Source of the DNA: Bacteroidales bacterium
GTDB taxonomy: Bacteria; Bacteroidota; Bacteroidia; Bacteroidales; Muribaculaceae
Direction of reading: 5' to 3'
Assembly: GCA_022009815.1 (NCBI GenBank)
Contig: CP091725.1
Span: 186,001-250,000, forward strand
Length of the DNA stretch: 64,000 bases
In this document: one piece after another, positions 8,815 to 18,342 of the stretch
How positions within the stretch are numbered: the stretch's first letter is position 1
How the letters are laid out: each line of letters opens with the position of its first letter
The notes under the pieces: generated by a model
The model's database searches: none
Told to the model about the DNA's origin: nothing
Seen by the model: only the letters and a program-made list of their open reading frames with translations
Made by a program: the position numbers and the translations under genes

Positions 8815-10254
8815 TCACAGCACGGGACTCATCAACCGCACCACTGATTCTTTGAACTTTTGAACGAACGGCCGTCGCCGCCAAGTCGATGACGTGATGC
8901 GGGTCGACTGCGCAAGGTCGGCGAAAAAAGCGGTTTTCATTTTCTCGTTTATCGTCTTGCTGTAGATAAATGCGTTGCACTCAAAATTATATTCCATGCT
9001 GCGGAAGTCGAAGTTGGTGGAGCCGGTGGTGAAAAATTCGTCGTCGATGACTATGGTCTTGGAATGGAGCATTCCCGGCTCGTAGAAGTACACTTTTATC
9101 CCTGCTCTAAGGCAGTCGCTGATGTAGGAGCCCGACGCGAGCTTGAGCATCATGGAGTCGGGCTGGCGAGGAATCAGCACCCGCACGTCAATCTTCGACA
9201 GGGCTGCCGTCTGAAGGGCTTTGAGCAAGCTCTCGGTGGGCAGGAAATATGGTGTCTCAAGATATATGCATTTCTTGGCATTGGCGATTGCTTTGTTGAA
9301 CATCAGCGAGATGTTGTGCCACTGACCAACCGGACCGCTCGACAATATCTGCACGCCCACACTGCCGTTGTTGCGGCTTTGGAATTCGGAGAAGTTCTCT
9401 CCATCGTCAAACTGTGGCAATTCCATAAATGCCCAGTCGGAATGGAACGAATGCAGCAGTCCGAGCACCGACGGTCCGGTGATGCGCAGATGCGTGTCGC
9501 GCCACATTCCATTTTTGTCGCCGACGACATAGCGGTCGGCTACGTTCATTCCGCCTATATACCCTATACGGTTGTCGATTACGGTTATTTTGCGGTGGTT
9601 GCGCCAGTTCACACGTGTGGCGAATTCCGGAAAGGTCACCTTGAAGAACGGATGGATGTCGATTCCGGCATCTGCCATCCGCATGAAAAATTTCTTCTTT
9701 ACGCCGAAACAGCCTACATGGTCATAAATAATCCTTACCTTCACACCGTTACGGCTGCGGTCAATGAGAATGTCGCTTATCTCGGTGCCGAGTTTGTCGT
9801 CGTTGAAAATGTAGAACTGCATGTCGATGGCACACTGCGCAGCCATCAAATCGCGCTTGAACGCCTCAAACAGTTCGGCGCCGCTGACAAAGCATTCCAC
9901 ATCGTTGTCAGGAAAATAAATCGCACCCGACAGCTTATGCCCCAAGCGGATTTGCTGACGGCTTTCCGCCGTGAGTGGCAGTTTGCCTATATCGGCTTGC
10001 TTGATGGGACGGGAATGGGCAAAACGCTTTTTCAAGCGTTTGGATATCAACGCTTTATTTTTTATGCTACGCCCAAAAAACAGATACAGCACCAAGCCTG
10101 CAACCGGCAGAAAGAACAGCACCGTAATCCACGCAAGTGAGCGCACAGGGTTGCGGTTCTCCTTCAGTATAATGTAGATGATGGAGATTATCGTGGCTGA
10201 ATAAATCGCTATACACAGCCAATAAAACCAGTCTGTGAGCATTATTTCCGGCAT
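8815..10254 (-). CDS. cls: Cardiolipin synthase
   Basis: Phospholipase D family enzyme that condenses phosphatidylglycerol into cardiolipin at the inner membrane. Two N-terminal membrane helices (WLCIAIYSATIISIIYI and ITVLFFLPVAGLVLYLFF) precede two HKD catalytic motifs: HRKITVIDNRIGYIGG around residue 220 and HSKTIVIDDEFFTTGSTN near 400. The 479-residue length is normal for bacterial ClsA. The ORF is intact. It is transcribed away from the orphan gene at 10451, with which it shares the 10255-10450 intergenic region. Start could also be four codons later (MLTDWFYW). Confidence 0.93.
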   Translation of the reverse strand: MPEIMLTDWFYWLCIAIYSATIISIIYIILKENRNPVRSLAWITVLFFLPVAGLVLYLFFGRSIKNKALISKRLKKRFAHSRPIKQADIGKLPLTAESRQQIRLGHKLSGAIYFPDNDVECFVSGAELFEAFKRDLMAAQCAIDMQFYIFNDDKLGTEISDILIDRSRNGVKVRIIYDHVGCFGVKKKFFMRMADAGIDIHPFFKVTFPEFATRVNWRNHRKITVIDNRIGYIGGMNVADRYVVGDKNGMWRDTHLRITGPSVLGLLHSFHSDWAFMELPQFDDGENFSEFQSRNNGSVGVQILSSGPVGQWHNISLMFNKAIANAKKCIYLETPYFLPTESLLKALQTAALSKIDVRVLIPRQPDSMMLKLASGSYISDCLRAGIKVYFYEPGMLHSKTIVIDDEFFTTGSTNFDFRSMEYNFECNAFIYSKTINEKMKTAFFADLAQSTRITSSTWRRRPFVQKFKESVVRLMSPVL

Positions 10255-10388
10255 AGACGCGTTTTATTGTTCAACAGTCAGGCTCCGGCTTTCCACCGTA
10301 ACCCGCTATATATCTGCGCTAAGTTACCCATTGTTTCCCAATAAAAGAAATTTTTTGCCCTCAAAAAAGAAAAAAAAGAAATTTCACA

Positions 10389-10419
10389 TTGCGGTTTTTA
10401 TTTAATATTTGTACTTTTG
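10389..10419 (+). promoter_or_regulatory. Promoter of the orphan secreted protein gene
   Basis: TTG (10389-10391), 20 bases, TACTTTTG (10412-10419); the start codon is 31 bases further on. Confidence 0.6.
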
Positions 10420-10450
10420 ACTCTGTTTTTAATTCTATCACTAACCGACT

Positions 10451-11503
10451 ATGAGAAAGAAATTATTCACAGCAGCTGTGGCTTTCGTGCTTTCGGCTCT
10501 GACATCCAACGCCTTCGCCTTTCCGACGTGGCAGGAATTGAGAAACGAGATTATAAATTACTACAAGACTATCGACACCAGCAAACAGTGGTGCATCGAC
10601 AGCGACGGAGACCTCGAAATTACTTACACTTCATCTTCCGGCTCCGAACGCAAGGCATACATTATGATGATTGAGGGCGAGCAGGCGATTCCCGACATGC
10701 CGCCGGCCGTATGCTACTTTGAGTCGACAACGCCGGCAAAAGCCAATGCCAAGAAGATGATCGAGTGTGCCGATGCCATAAACTGGGCGTTGCCGGGGGT
10801 CGGACAGGTCTATTATAAAAACGATGCCATTTGCGTCGCTTCTTCGATTTATGCCTACAGCGCTCCTTTTGTGGCTATGCAGATCACACAATTGGGAACT
10901 TTTTCATCTATGGCGATTGACCTTGCGGAGAAATGCACCGACTATGTCACCGATTCTTTTTTCCAATACTTTGTAGCTCCCGGCTTCAAAGATTTCGGAA
11001 ACCGTGTGGTGAAACAATTGAAAGACATGGGGTTCCTGTCGGCAAAGGAAGTGAGCAACGATGTGGTGGAATACACTCTCGGCGACACAAACATCAGAAT
11101 ATCGCCACAGGGATATTCTCTCGGCAGCAACCAGTTCATTATGTTAGGCACGTCGTTCTCGGCACGCGACTTTGGCGTGAAGCCTGAGAAAGCGAAAAAA
11201 ATTGTCGCCGAGCAGTACATTAACCTGTCGTGCCAAACAAGCCGCATTGTAGTGTCGGAGGATGATGGCACGGTGATGGTTATCTCCATGATGCCTGCCG
11301 AAGACCAATCTCTTGAAGAAGACTTGAAGCGCGGACTTGCTGCTTATTCTGTCGATGTGGCTGTCACGGCTTTGACAGTGAAACGCATTCAAAGGCAAAT
11401 AGCGGAGCATCTGTCAATCTTTGTCCAACATAGGAAGGAAACGGCACACGCAGACACAAAAAAACTCCTGCCACTGATGCGGCAGGAGTTTTTCTATTTA
11501 TAA
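10451..11503 (+). CDS. Secreted protein of unknown function
   Basis: A 350-residue ORF with a clear signal peptide (LFTAAVAFVLSALTSNAFA). The mature protein starts FPTWQELRNEIINYYKTID. Residues about 100-160 contain Gly/Ala-rich apolar stretches (INWALPGVGQVYY; YAYSAPFVAMQITQLG), and the C-terminal half is mixed alpha/beta with many charged residues. I recognise no family. The last ~30 residues are doubtful: the ORF runs straight through the terminator at 11463-11490, which is unusual, so an undetected frameshift may hide an earlier stop; another frame stops at a TAG near 11430. It stands alone between convergent and divergent minus-strand genes. Periplasmic location is likely. Confidence 0.65.
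   Translation: MRKKLFTAAVAFVLSALTSNAFAFPTWQELRNEIINYYKTIDTSKQWCIDSDGDLEITYTSSSGSERKAYIMMIEGEQAIPDMPPAVCYFESTTPAKANAKKMIECADAINWALPGVGQVYYKNDAICVASSIYAYSAPFVAMQITQLGTFSSMAIDLAEKCTDYVTDSFFQYFVAPGFKDFGNRVVKQLKDMGFLSAKEVSNDVVEYTLGDTNIRISPQGYSLGSNQFIMLGTSFSARDFGVKPEKAKKIVAEQYINLSCQTSRIVVSEDDGTVMVISMMPAEDQSLEEDLKRGLAAYSVDVAVTALTVKRIQRQIAEHLSIFVQHRKETAHADTKKLLPLMRQEFFYL
11463..11494. terminator. Terminator between convergent genes
   Basis: CTCCTGCC, short loop, GGCAGGAG with AAAAAAA before and TTTTT after, so it can work in both directions for the orphan gene and the carboxyltransferase gene. Confidence 0.85.
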
Positions 11504-11511
11504 TCAACTTG

Positions 11512-13382
11512 TTAAGCCTCGAATTCAATAAGCGGAGCATCGGTGCCCACAACGTCGTCTACCGTGACAAACACACGCTTGACAACGGCGTCCTTCTCTG
11601 CCGTAAGCTCGTTCTCCATCTTCATTGCCTCGTAAACCAAAAGCAAGTCGCCCTTCTTCACCTTGTCGCCGGCTTTCACCTTGACTTCAACTACCTTGCC
11701 GCCCATCGGAGCACGCTCCACCGGTCCGGTGATAGGTGCATCGTCGGCCACTGCTGCAGCCTCTGCCTTTTCTTCAACAGCCGGAGCCGATGCCTTGTGG
11801 TCTGCCTCACGACGTTTCTTCAAGAAGCCGTTGGCAACGGTTGGAAGCAATTGCAGAAGCAAGTATTCCTGCTCGTTCTCTGCAAGCTTGCATCCGCCGA
11901 GTTCCTTGAGAACCGGGTTTTCTGGCGCCTTATAGCTTGCCACGTCATACGGACGCTCCACTGCGCTGCCTGTGATTTGCTCGCGGAATTCAGGAGTGAT
12001 GGCAACCGGAGTCTTTCCATATTCACCCTTGATGAGCGAAATGAATTGATTTGACTTCGTTGTATAGTCAGCATTACCTTTCTTGCGGTCGATGGCGAGG
12101 CTCACTGCCTGGCTGCCCACAATCTGGCTTGTCGGTGTTACCAACGGCACCAAACCTGCGTCGCGACGAACCTTAGGAATCAGTTTCATCGCATCGTCGA
12201 GCACGTCGGATGCGTTGAGCGCCTTCAGCTGCGCAACCATATTTGAGTACATTCCGCCCGGAACCTCGGCATTCTTGACAAGCAAGTTTGGTTTCGGGAA
12301 GTTGAAATAGTCTTCAATAGCGTGGCATGCGTCGAGGAGGGCATCCTCGTCGTTGGCCTTGGCTGCCTCGACTGCCTTGTCAAACAATGCCTCGATATTG
12401 GCTGGAAGAGTATCCTTCAACGGATCGAAATCGTGTGGGAAATCGCCCTTGTGGAGGTCGAAGTCGGCAAGCGCCGTACGAACGCCCTTCAACTGCTCAC
12501 GGATGCGGCCTACGGCTTCCATGTTGACCTCAAGCTCGATGCCAAGACGTTTTGCAAACAAGTAGACCAACTCAATTGCAGGTGCTGCCGAGCCGCCGCC
12601 GAAATACCAGATGTTGGTATCCACGATGTCGACGCCATGAAGCATTGCCATAACTACTGATGCCAAGCCGTAGCCCGGTGTACAGTGTGTGTGGAAGTCA
12701 ACAGGAACATTAACGGCTGCCTTGATCTTTGAAATCAGCGACGCAGCGCGCAACGGGTTGACCAATCCTGCCATATCCTTCAGCGTGATGATCTTCGCGC
12801 CGTAGGCTTCCATTCCCTTTGCTTTCTCAACGAAATATTCATCTGTAAAGATTTTCTCCGGTTCCTCAACCTTCTTAGAGCCGAAGAGCTTTGCAAAGAA
12901 GCCTTTCTTTTCTGCAGGAGCCTCTGTTTTAGGATCTACTGTATAGCAGACTGCTCCATCGGCGATGCCGCCCATCTCGTTGATAAGTTTATTGATTCTT
13001 TTACGTTGTCAAGGTCATTGAGCGCATCGAAGATACGCATGATGTTCAAACCATTCTTTATGGCTTCCTTATAAAAACCTTCAAGCACGCTTGTCGGGTA
13101 AGGCACATAACCGAACAGGTTGCGGCCACGGGAGAGCGCTGTCAGTTTCGACACTCCGCCCATTGCGTCGCTGATTGTTTTCAAACGCACCCATGGGTCT
13201 TCGCCAAGGTAGCGCATCACGGAGTCGGGCACTGCACCGCCCCATACCTCCATGGCATAGAAACCGGCGTCCTTGTAAAGCGGCAGCAATTTGTCAATGC
13301 TTTCCTGCTTCATTCTGGTGGCAAACAATGATTGTTGTCCATCGCGAAGGGTCAAATCCCTTACTTTTAAACTACGACTCAT
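11512..13382 (-). CDS. Biotin-dependent carboxyltransferase alpha subunit (oxaloacetate decarboxylase / PycB type; frameshifted)
   Basis: Transfers carboxyl between biotin and pyruvate/oxaloacetate. The HMGL-like domain opens with LTLRDGQQSLFATRM and contains the metal-site region DFHTHCTPGYG. The C-terminus is a biotinyl domain with the acceptor lysine in YEAMKMENEL, joined by an Ala/Glu-rich linker (SAPAVEEKAEAAAVADDAP). The frame breaks at 12988-12990, where one A of an expected AAAA is missing; restored, it reads VKESIKLINEMGGIADGAV, about 623 residues. An extra Lys-rich insert (EAPAEKKGFFAKLFGSKK) sits at about residue 145 inside the catalytic domain. Without beta or gamma subunits nearby, oxaloacetate decarboxylase, pyruvate carboxylase B and transcarboxylase 5S cannot be told apart. 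Confidence 0.85.
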
Positions 13383-13435
13383 AACTAATAATTTTTTAAG
13401 TGGTATAATGATGTTAAGTCTATACTGGTTTTCAT

Positions 13436-13453
13436 TACAGAAATATTTCTGTA
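13436..13453. promoter_or_regulatory. Perfect 18-bp palindrome upstream of the carboxyltransferase gene
   Basis: TACAGAAATATTTCTGTA reads the same on both strands. It lies about 55 bases before the start codon, in a 117-base AT-rich gap. Candidate operator for an unknown dimeric regulator; no clear TAnnTTTG box was found beside it. Confidence 0.45.
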
Positions 13454-13499
13454 TAGATAATGCAAATCTAATTAAAAATTTTAAATCTACAAAAAATTT

Positions 13500-15890
13500 C
13501 TACTCAAAAGCGTTGTCGATTGCCTCAACTGGCGTCTCGGCTGCCGGCGCGTCGCCGTAACTCTCCTTATAACACGGCGAGAAGCCTGCCGGAGGCTCCG
13601 GAAATTGCAACGTCTGCGAGTAAGGCAACGACTTGTCGGCATACACTTTTTTCATATACAGTCCGTAGATAGGCAATGCCATTGCGGCTCCCTGACCTTG
13701 CGCCATTCTGTTGAAATGGATATAGCGCTCGTCGCCGCCTACCCACACTCCCGAAACGAGGTTGGGCGTGAAGCCCATAAACCATCCGTCGGCGTTGTAG
13801 TTGGTCGTACCGGTCTTGCCGCCCATCACGGCTGTGATGTTGTAAGGGGCTCGGCGCAGGCGGCTGCCCGTACCTGAATTGATTACGTTCTGCAGGATGT
13901 TGACCATCTTGAAATAGGCTTCCTGGCTCATCACTTCGGTATACTGCGGCGTAAACTCCGAGATAACGTTGCCGTTGTTGTCGGTGATTTTAGTAACGTA
14001 TATCGGATCCACACGAAGTCCTTTGTTTGAGAATGCCGTATAGGCGGTCACCATTTCGCGCACCGACACGTCGCACGGTCCGAGACAGAGCGACACCACA
14101 GGGTCAAGATGGTTGGTGATGCCGAACGTGTGCATCGTGCGCGCCAACGTCGACGGCGAGAGCTCGCTCATCAGACGGGCTGAAATCCAGTTGTTTGAGT
14201 TGGTAAGAGCCCAATACAGGTCGACCATCTCGCCTATTCGGGCATGGCCGGTGTTGCGCGGTGCCCAGACTTCGCCCGTAGGCAGCGTTATCGACGGCTG
14301 CGCGTTGAGAAACATGTCGCACGGTGTGAAGCCTTCCTCGAAGGCGTAAGTATAGAGGAACGGTTTTACCGTTGATCCTATCTGACGGCGTCCAACGCCT
14401 GCCATGTCATATTGGAAGAAATGGAAATTCGGCCCGCCGACGTAGGCTTTAACCTGTCCTGTCAACGGATCCATCGACATAAATCCTGCCCGCAGAAACA
14501 TTTTCTGGTAGACTACGGAGTCGCGAGGCGACATCGTTTTCTGCACCTGTCCGCCATCGTAGGAGAACACGGTCATATCAACCGGCTTGTCAAACTCTTC
14601 CATAATCTCAGCATCGCTCATTCCAGCGTTTTTAAGCACACGGTAGCGTTCGCTCTGACGGATGGCGCGGTCGATGAGTTTGCGCGGCGTCAGCTGTCCG
14701 AGCTCGGCGCTGTTGGTGGTATACGGCCCACGGCTGCCTTTCTCTCTGTCAAACTGAGGCTGCAGCGTGTTCTTGAGGTGGTCTATAACCGCCTCTTCGG
14801 CATATTTCTGCATCCGCGAATCAATCGAGGTGTAGATGCGAAGTCCGTCTGTATAGATATTGTATTTGGTGCCGTCAGGCTTCGGATTTTTCTCTACCCA
14901 ACCATACAGAGGATTGGTTGCCCACTGAATGGAATCGTCGACAAAGCGTTGCTGGTCCCAGTCGGGATAGTCGCCACGGCGCGGCTCTTTGGCCTGCATC
15001 ATCAGGCGCACTGCCTCGCGGAAATATGGCGCGATGCCGTCTTTATGGTCCACCTTGGTGAACTTGACCTCCAGCGGAAGGGCGCACAACGAGTCGCACT
15101 CGGCTTCGGTTATCAAATCCGCCTTGAGCATCTGCTGCAGCACCACATTGCGGCGTCCCACGGCGGCGTCCTTGCGGTCGGCACGTACCGGATTATAGAG
15201 CGACGGATTCTTTGCCATGCCCACAAGCATCGCCGCCTGCTCTATCTTCAGACTGTCGGGGGTGGTGTTGAAATAAACGTGTGCCGCCGTTTTGATGCCG
15301 ACGGCGTTATTGAGGAAGTCAAACTGGTTGAGATACATCTTGATGATTTCCTCTTTCGTATAGTAGCGTTCAAGCTTCACGGCGATGGCCCACTCCACGG
15401 GTTTCTGAATGAATCGGTCCATCAGCCCATCCGACTCGGGCGAATAGAGTTGCTTCGCAAGCTGCTGCGTTATCGTACTGCCGCCGCCAGCGTTCTTCTG
15501 GCGCAGCAGGATTGTCTTGAACAACACTCGCGACAGCGCCATGATGTCAATGCCGGAATGCTGCATGAAGCGCTCGTCCTCTGTGGCTATCAACGCATTG
15601 ATTACATTTGGGGAAATCTCGGAATAGTCGGCATACACTCGGTTGTTACGACTCTGATAGAAACGTCCCATCTCAACGCCATCGGATGTGAAAAGGCGCG
15701 ATGCAAAGCGGTCTTCTGGATTGAGAAGTCCCTCTACCGGTGGCATATAACCTATATATCCGTGATAAATCATAACGCCTATAAGCATCACAAGCGCTAC
15801 TCCACAAAAGTTTATTGTCCACAATGCCCGAATCATTTTCTTTGTTCGGGCTGCGCATTTTATGTCTTGGTCTATCGGTCTTGTCTGCAT
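13500..15890 (-). CDS. Penicillin-binding protein 1A (class A bifunctional)
   Basis: Inner-membrane enzyme that polymerises and cross-links peptidoglycan. An N-terminal membrane helix (FCGVALVMLIGVMIYHGYI) is followed by the GT51 glycosyltransferase domain with ATEDERFMQHSGID and GGSTITQQLAKQLY, then the transpeptidase with the active-site Ser in GSTVKPFLY, the SNN motif in LTNSNNWIS and KTGTT. About 796 residues from MQTRPIDQ. That ATG (15890) is chosen because a promoter box TACTTTTG lies at 15930-15923, on top of an upstream GTG. It is divergent from the DUF59 gene. The C-terminus ends in an acidic tail without extra domains. Intact. Confidence 0.92.
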   Translation of the reverse strand: MQTRPIDQDIKCAARTKKMIRALWTINFCGVALVMLIGVMIYHGYIGYMPPVEGLLNPEDRFASRLFTSDGVEMGRFYQSRNNRVYADYSEISPNVINALIATEDERFMQHSGIDIMALSRVLFKTILLRQKNAGGGSTITQQLAKQLYSPESDGLMDRFIQKPVEWAIAVKLERYYTKEEIIKMYLNQFDFLNNAVGIKTAAHVYFNTTPDSLKIEQAAMLVGMAKNPSLYNPVRADRKDAAVGRRNVVLQQMLKADLITEAECDSLCALPLEVKFTKVDHKDGIAPYFREAVRLMMQAKEPRRGDYPDWDQQRFVDDSIQWATNPLYGWVEKNPKPDGTKYNIYTDGLRIYTSIDSRMQKYAEEAVIDHLKNTLQPQFDREKGSRGPYTTNSAELGQLTPRKLIDRAIRQSERYRVLKNAGMSDAEIMEEFDKPVDMTVFSYDGGQVQKTMSPRDSVVYQKMFLRAGFMSMDPLTGQVKAYVGGPNFHFFQYDMAGVGRRQIGSTVKPFLYTYAFEEGFTPCDMFLNAQPSITLPTGEVWAPRNTGHARIGEMVDLYWALTNSNNWISARLMSELSPSTLARTMHTFGITNHLDPVVSLCLGPCDVSVREMVTAYTAFSNKGLRVDPIYVTKITDNNGNVISEFTPQYTEVMSQEAYFKMVNILQNVINSGTGSRLRRAPYNITAVMGGKTGTTNYNADGWFMGFTPNLVSGVWVGGDERYIHFNRMAQGQGAAMALPIYGLYMKKVYADKSLPYSQTLQFPEPPAGFSPCYKESYGDAPAAETPVEAIDNAFE

Positions 15891-15922
15891 TTTATGTATT
15901 TTATTTCGGAGCAATCCAAACA

Positions 15923-15930
15923 CAAAAGTA
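15923..15930 (-). promoter_or_regulatory. -7 box of the PBP1A gene
   Basis: Minus strand TACTTTTG; no good TTTG at the usual distance upstream. It decides the downstream ATG at 15890 as the start. Confidence 0.45.
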
Positions 15931-15961
15931 ATAAATTATATTTATAATGCATCGTCTATGA

Positions 15962-15991
15962 TTGTTTTCTCAAATCTTTTCAGTAAGTTTG
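15962..15991 (+). promoter_or_regulatory. Promoter of the DUF59 / lpxH operon
   Basis: TTG, 19 bases, TAAGTTTG ending at 15991. The start codon is at 15997, so the transcript may begin at or within a base or two of the ATG (leaderless). Confidence 0.6.
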
Positions 15992-15996
15992 CACCT

Positions 15997-16317
15997 ATGG
16001 AATCAACAGAGAAACTTGCATTGGAAGAAAAAATCGTCAAAATGCTGAAGACGGTTTACGACCCGGAGATACCCGTAAACGTTTACGATTTGGGGCTTAT
16101 TTACAAAATCGACCTCGACGACAATGCCTGTCTGCGACTCGACATGACGCTGACTGCGCCAAACTGCCCGGCTGCCGATTTCATTCTGGAGGACATCAGA
16201 ATGAAACTCGAGAGCATCGAGGGCATAAAATCTGTCGACGTGAATCTTGTGTTCGAGCCTGAATGGAATCAGGACATGATGACTGAAGAGGCGAAACTCG
16301 AACTTGGTTTTCTATGA
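15997..16317 (+). CDS. DUF59 (MIP18-family) iron-sulfur assembly protein
   Basis: A 106-residue protein of the DUF59 family (SufT/PaaD/MIP18 type), which supports Fe-S cluster assembly. The hallmark VYDPEIPVNVYDLGLIY is at residues 20-36, and LTAPNCPAADFI carries the conserved Cys. The family usually consists of just this domain, as here. The ATG at 15997 is preferred over longer starts because the promoter -7 box ends only five bases before it. Its stop overlaps the lpxH start by four bases (ATGA), so the two are translationally coupled even though their functions differ. Confidence 0.85.
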   Translation: MESTEKLALEEKIVKMLKTVYDPEIPVNVYDLGLIYKIDLDDNACLRLDMTLTAPNCPAADFILEDIRMKLESIEGIKSVDVNLVFEPEWNQDMMTEEAKLELGFL

Positions 16318-17102
16318 TGGAAAAACGCCGGCTGACATATTTCCTCTCCGATTTCCATCTTGGAGCGCGCTATTTCGACTCTCCGCTCGACAACGAGCGG
16401 CGCGTGGTGGCGTTTCTCGACTCTATTAAAGACTCGGCTAAAGAAATATACCTCCTCGGCGACATCCTCGACTATTGGTATGAATACCGCTATGTGGTGC
16501 CGCGAGGATTCACGCGGTTTTTCGGAAAAATCGCGGAGCTTTCCGACCTCGGCGTGAAAATATATTGGTTTATTGGCAACCACGACATCTGGATTTTCGA
16601 CTATCTGCCATCCGAACTCGGCGTCACGGTGGTCGACGGTCCGATGGTTAAGGACATTTCCGGAAAGCGTTTCTTTCTCGACCATGGCGACGCTGTCGGG
16701 AAGCGCAAACTATCGTTCCGCATCTTGCGGTCGGTGTTCCGCAACAAAGTGTGTCAGAAGCTCTACGCTGCGATACATCCTCGCTGGACTATCCCGTTTG
16801 CCCTTGGTTGGTCGCGCGGAAGCCGCGCGAAGGACTCTTTCCCGCAATATCTCGGCGAGGGAAAAGAGTGTCTTGAAGAATTTGCCAAGCACTATGACGA
16901 CGGCAGGCATATCGACTTCTTCGTTTTCGGACACCGCCACATCATGCTCGACAAGCGACTCGACAACGGCAGCCAATTGGTGATTCTCGGCGACTGGATT
17001 CATTTCTGCTCGTATGCGGTGTTTGACGGCGAGAATCTTGCGCTCAAAACATTCAATAATGAGCAAATTGCCAGAAAATGCACCGGCAATAAGCGGTTTT
17101 AA
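16314..17102 (+). CDS. lpxH: UDP-2,3-diacylglucosamine diphosphatase
   Basis: Calcineurin-like phosphoesterase that hydrolyses UDP-diacylglucosamine to lipid X in lipid A synthesis, acting at the inner face of the membrane. Metal ligands are visible in order: SDFHLGA (residues 12-18), GDILDYW, GNHDIW, LDHGD and GHRHIM. At 262 residues it is slightly longer than the E. coli enzyme (240), with a C-terminal extension. The gene overlaps the DUF59 gene by four bases. No other lipid A gene is adjacent, but KdsC-like and glycosyltransferase genes within 12 kb also serve the envelope. Confidence 0.9.
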   Translation: MMEKRRLTYFLSDFHLGARYFDSPLDNERRVVAFLDSIKDSAKEIYLLGDILDYWYEYRYVVPRGFTRFFGKIAELSDLGVKIYWFIGNHDIWIFDYLPSELGVTVVDGPMVKDISGKRFFLDHGDAVGKRKLSFRILRSVFRNKVCQKLYAAIHPRWTIPFALGWSRGSRAKDSFPQYLGEGKECLEEFAKHYDDGRHIDFFVFGHRHIMLDKRLDNGSQLVILGDWIHFCSYAVFDGENLALKTFNNEQIARKCTGNKRF

Positions 17103-17311
17103 GAAATTTTCACACTTCAAAATTATCTACCCCAACAGCCCAATTAACAAGATTTTACATACACTCTCCAGCTCCTGCTAAAAATTTCTATGTTGCAAAA
17201 CATATAAAATTGCTTGCAGAGTCGGAAATAAAGGGTGACATTTGCTGTCACAAACCTAAAACAATCTTTTTTACCTTAAAAAATTATACCTATTGGAAAC
17301 CTTATAAGGAA

Positions 17312-17345
17312 GGAACTTTGAGAGAAAGTTCCTTTTTTGTTTTTT
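17312..17345 (+). terminator. Terminator downstream of lpxH
   Basis: GGAACTTT, loop, AAAGTTCC followed by TTTTTTGTTTTTTT. About 210 bases beyond the lpxH stop; the A-rich left flank could also help end the convergent glycosyltransferase gene. Confidence 0.75.
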
Positions 17346-18342
17346 TAATCGTACCGTTTCTTGTCAAGTCCGAACAGCAGACGCAAATGGGTGAATGCAT
17401 TCATCTGCAGGCGATAGAGCGCCGGACACCATTTAATCGGAGCATAGCCGAAACGAAATGCTCCCATAACGGCAATGCGGTGGTGTCTACACTACTGTAT
17501 ATCTGTCTGAGCAGCAACTTTGCCTTGCGGCGGTCGGAGGGCGGAAACTGTCGGCGACGCGCATAGTAGAGCATATAGGCTCCCTGCACGTTGTGCCAGC
17601 GATACTTGTCGAGTTCCCGAAGGTCGCAGGCGGCTACCCTGCCGTCTGCCTCAAGTTCTCTACGCAGATTCTCGAGTGCCACAAGCAGATTGAACCGCTG
17701 CATCCCGAAAACATGCGTGCACGACGCGGCATGCTGACGATAGTAATAACGAGCTGTGCTGAATGCCACTTTGCGGCTGTCGAGGTAATGGAATCGTGTG
17801 GTGTTGTCATCGCTGTGCGAACGGCAGCTGTCATCATAGCGGTGCTTGTCATAAACCTGTCGACGCGCGGCATAGACTCCATGAATCTGCCATGCTATCG
17901 ACAATCGGAATGCCTCGTAGCCCGTGACTGTATGGCTGACGGCGTTGTGGTATGGTCTGACATCGTCGGGCGAATAATACAGTTGCAGGTCAAACAGCAC
18001 GCAGTCAATGTCACGGTTGCCTTCAAACGCAGCCACTATCTTCTCAAGTGCGTCGGGAGCAATCCAGTCGTCGCTGTCAAGCATTGTGACAATCTCGCCG
18101 TCGGCATGGAGCAGTCCGGCATTGCGGGCTTTAGCCTGACCTTGGTTCTCTGCGTTGCGCACCACGGTTATGCGGCTGTCGGACGCGGCATAGCGGTTTA
18201 TTATGTCAAGCGAGCAGTCGGTCGAGCAGTCGTCGATACATATAAGTTGCCAATCGCGATGCGTCTGCGCCAACACCGACTCTATGCACTGCGGCAGATA
18301 GGAGGCTGTGTTATAAACTGCTGTCAGAATCGATATCTTCAT
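17345..18342 (-). CDS. Family 2 glycosyltransferase (frameshift near C-terminus)
   Basis: GT-A fold sugar transferase for surface polysaccharide. The N-terminus ISILTAVYNTASYLPQCIES and the metal-binding motif MLDSDDW around residue 90 define family 2. As written it stops at 17401, but the frame breaks at about 17479-17480, where one C of an expected CCC is missing. Restored, it continues VMGAFRFGYAPIKW and ends FGLDKKRYD at 17345, a C-terminal ending common in Bacteroidales GT2 proteins. Its start overlaps the end of the flippase gene by 32 bases, so the two form an operon. Acceptor and sugar cannot be read from sequence. Confidence 0.85.

Noticed and set aside
14412..15947. 511-codon ORF on the plus strand
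   Set aside because: It is fully antisense to PBP1A, whose catalytic motifs are intact; no domain is recognisable in the plus-strand reading.
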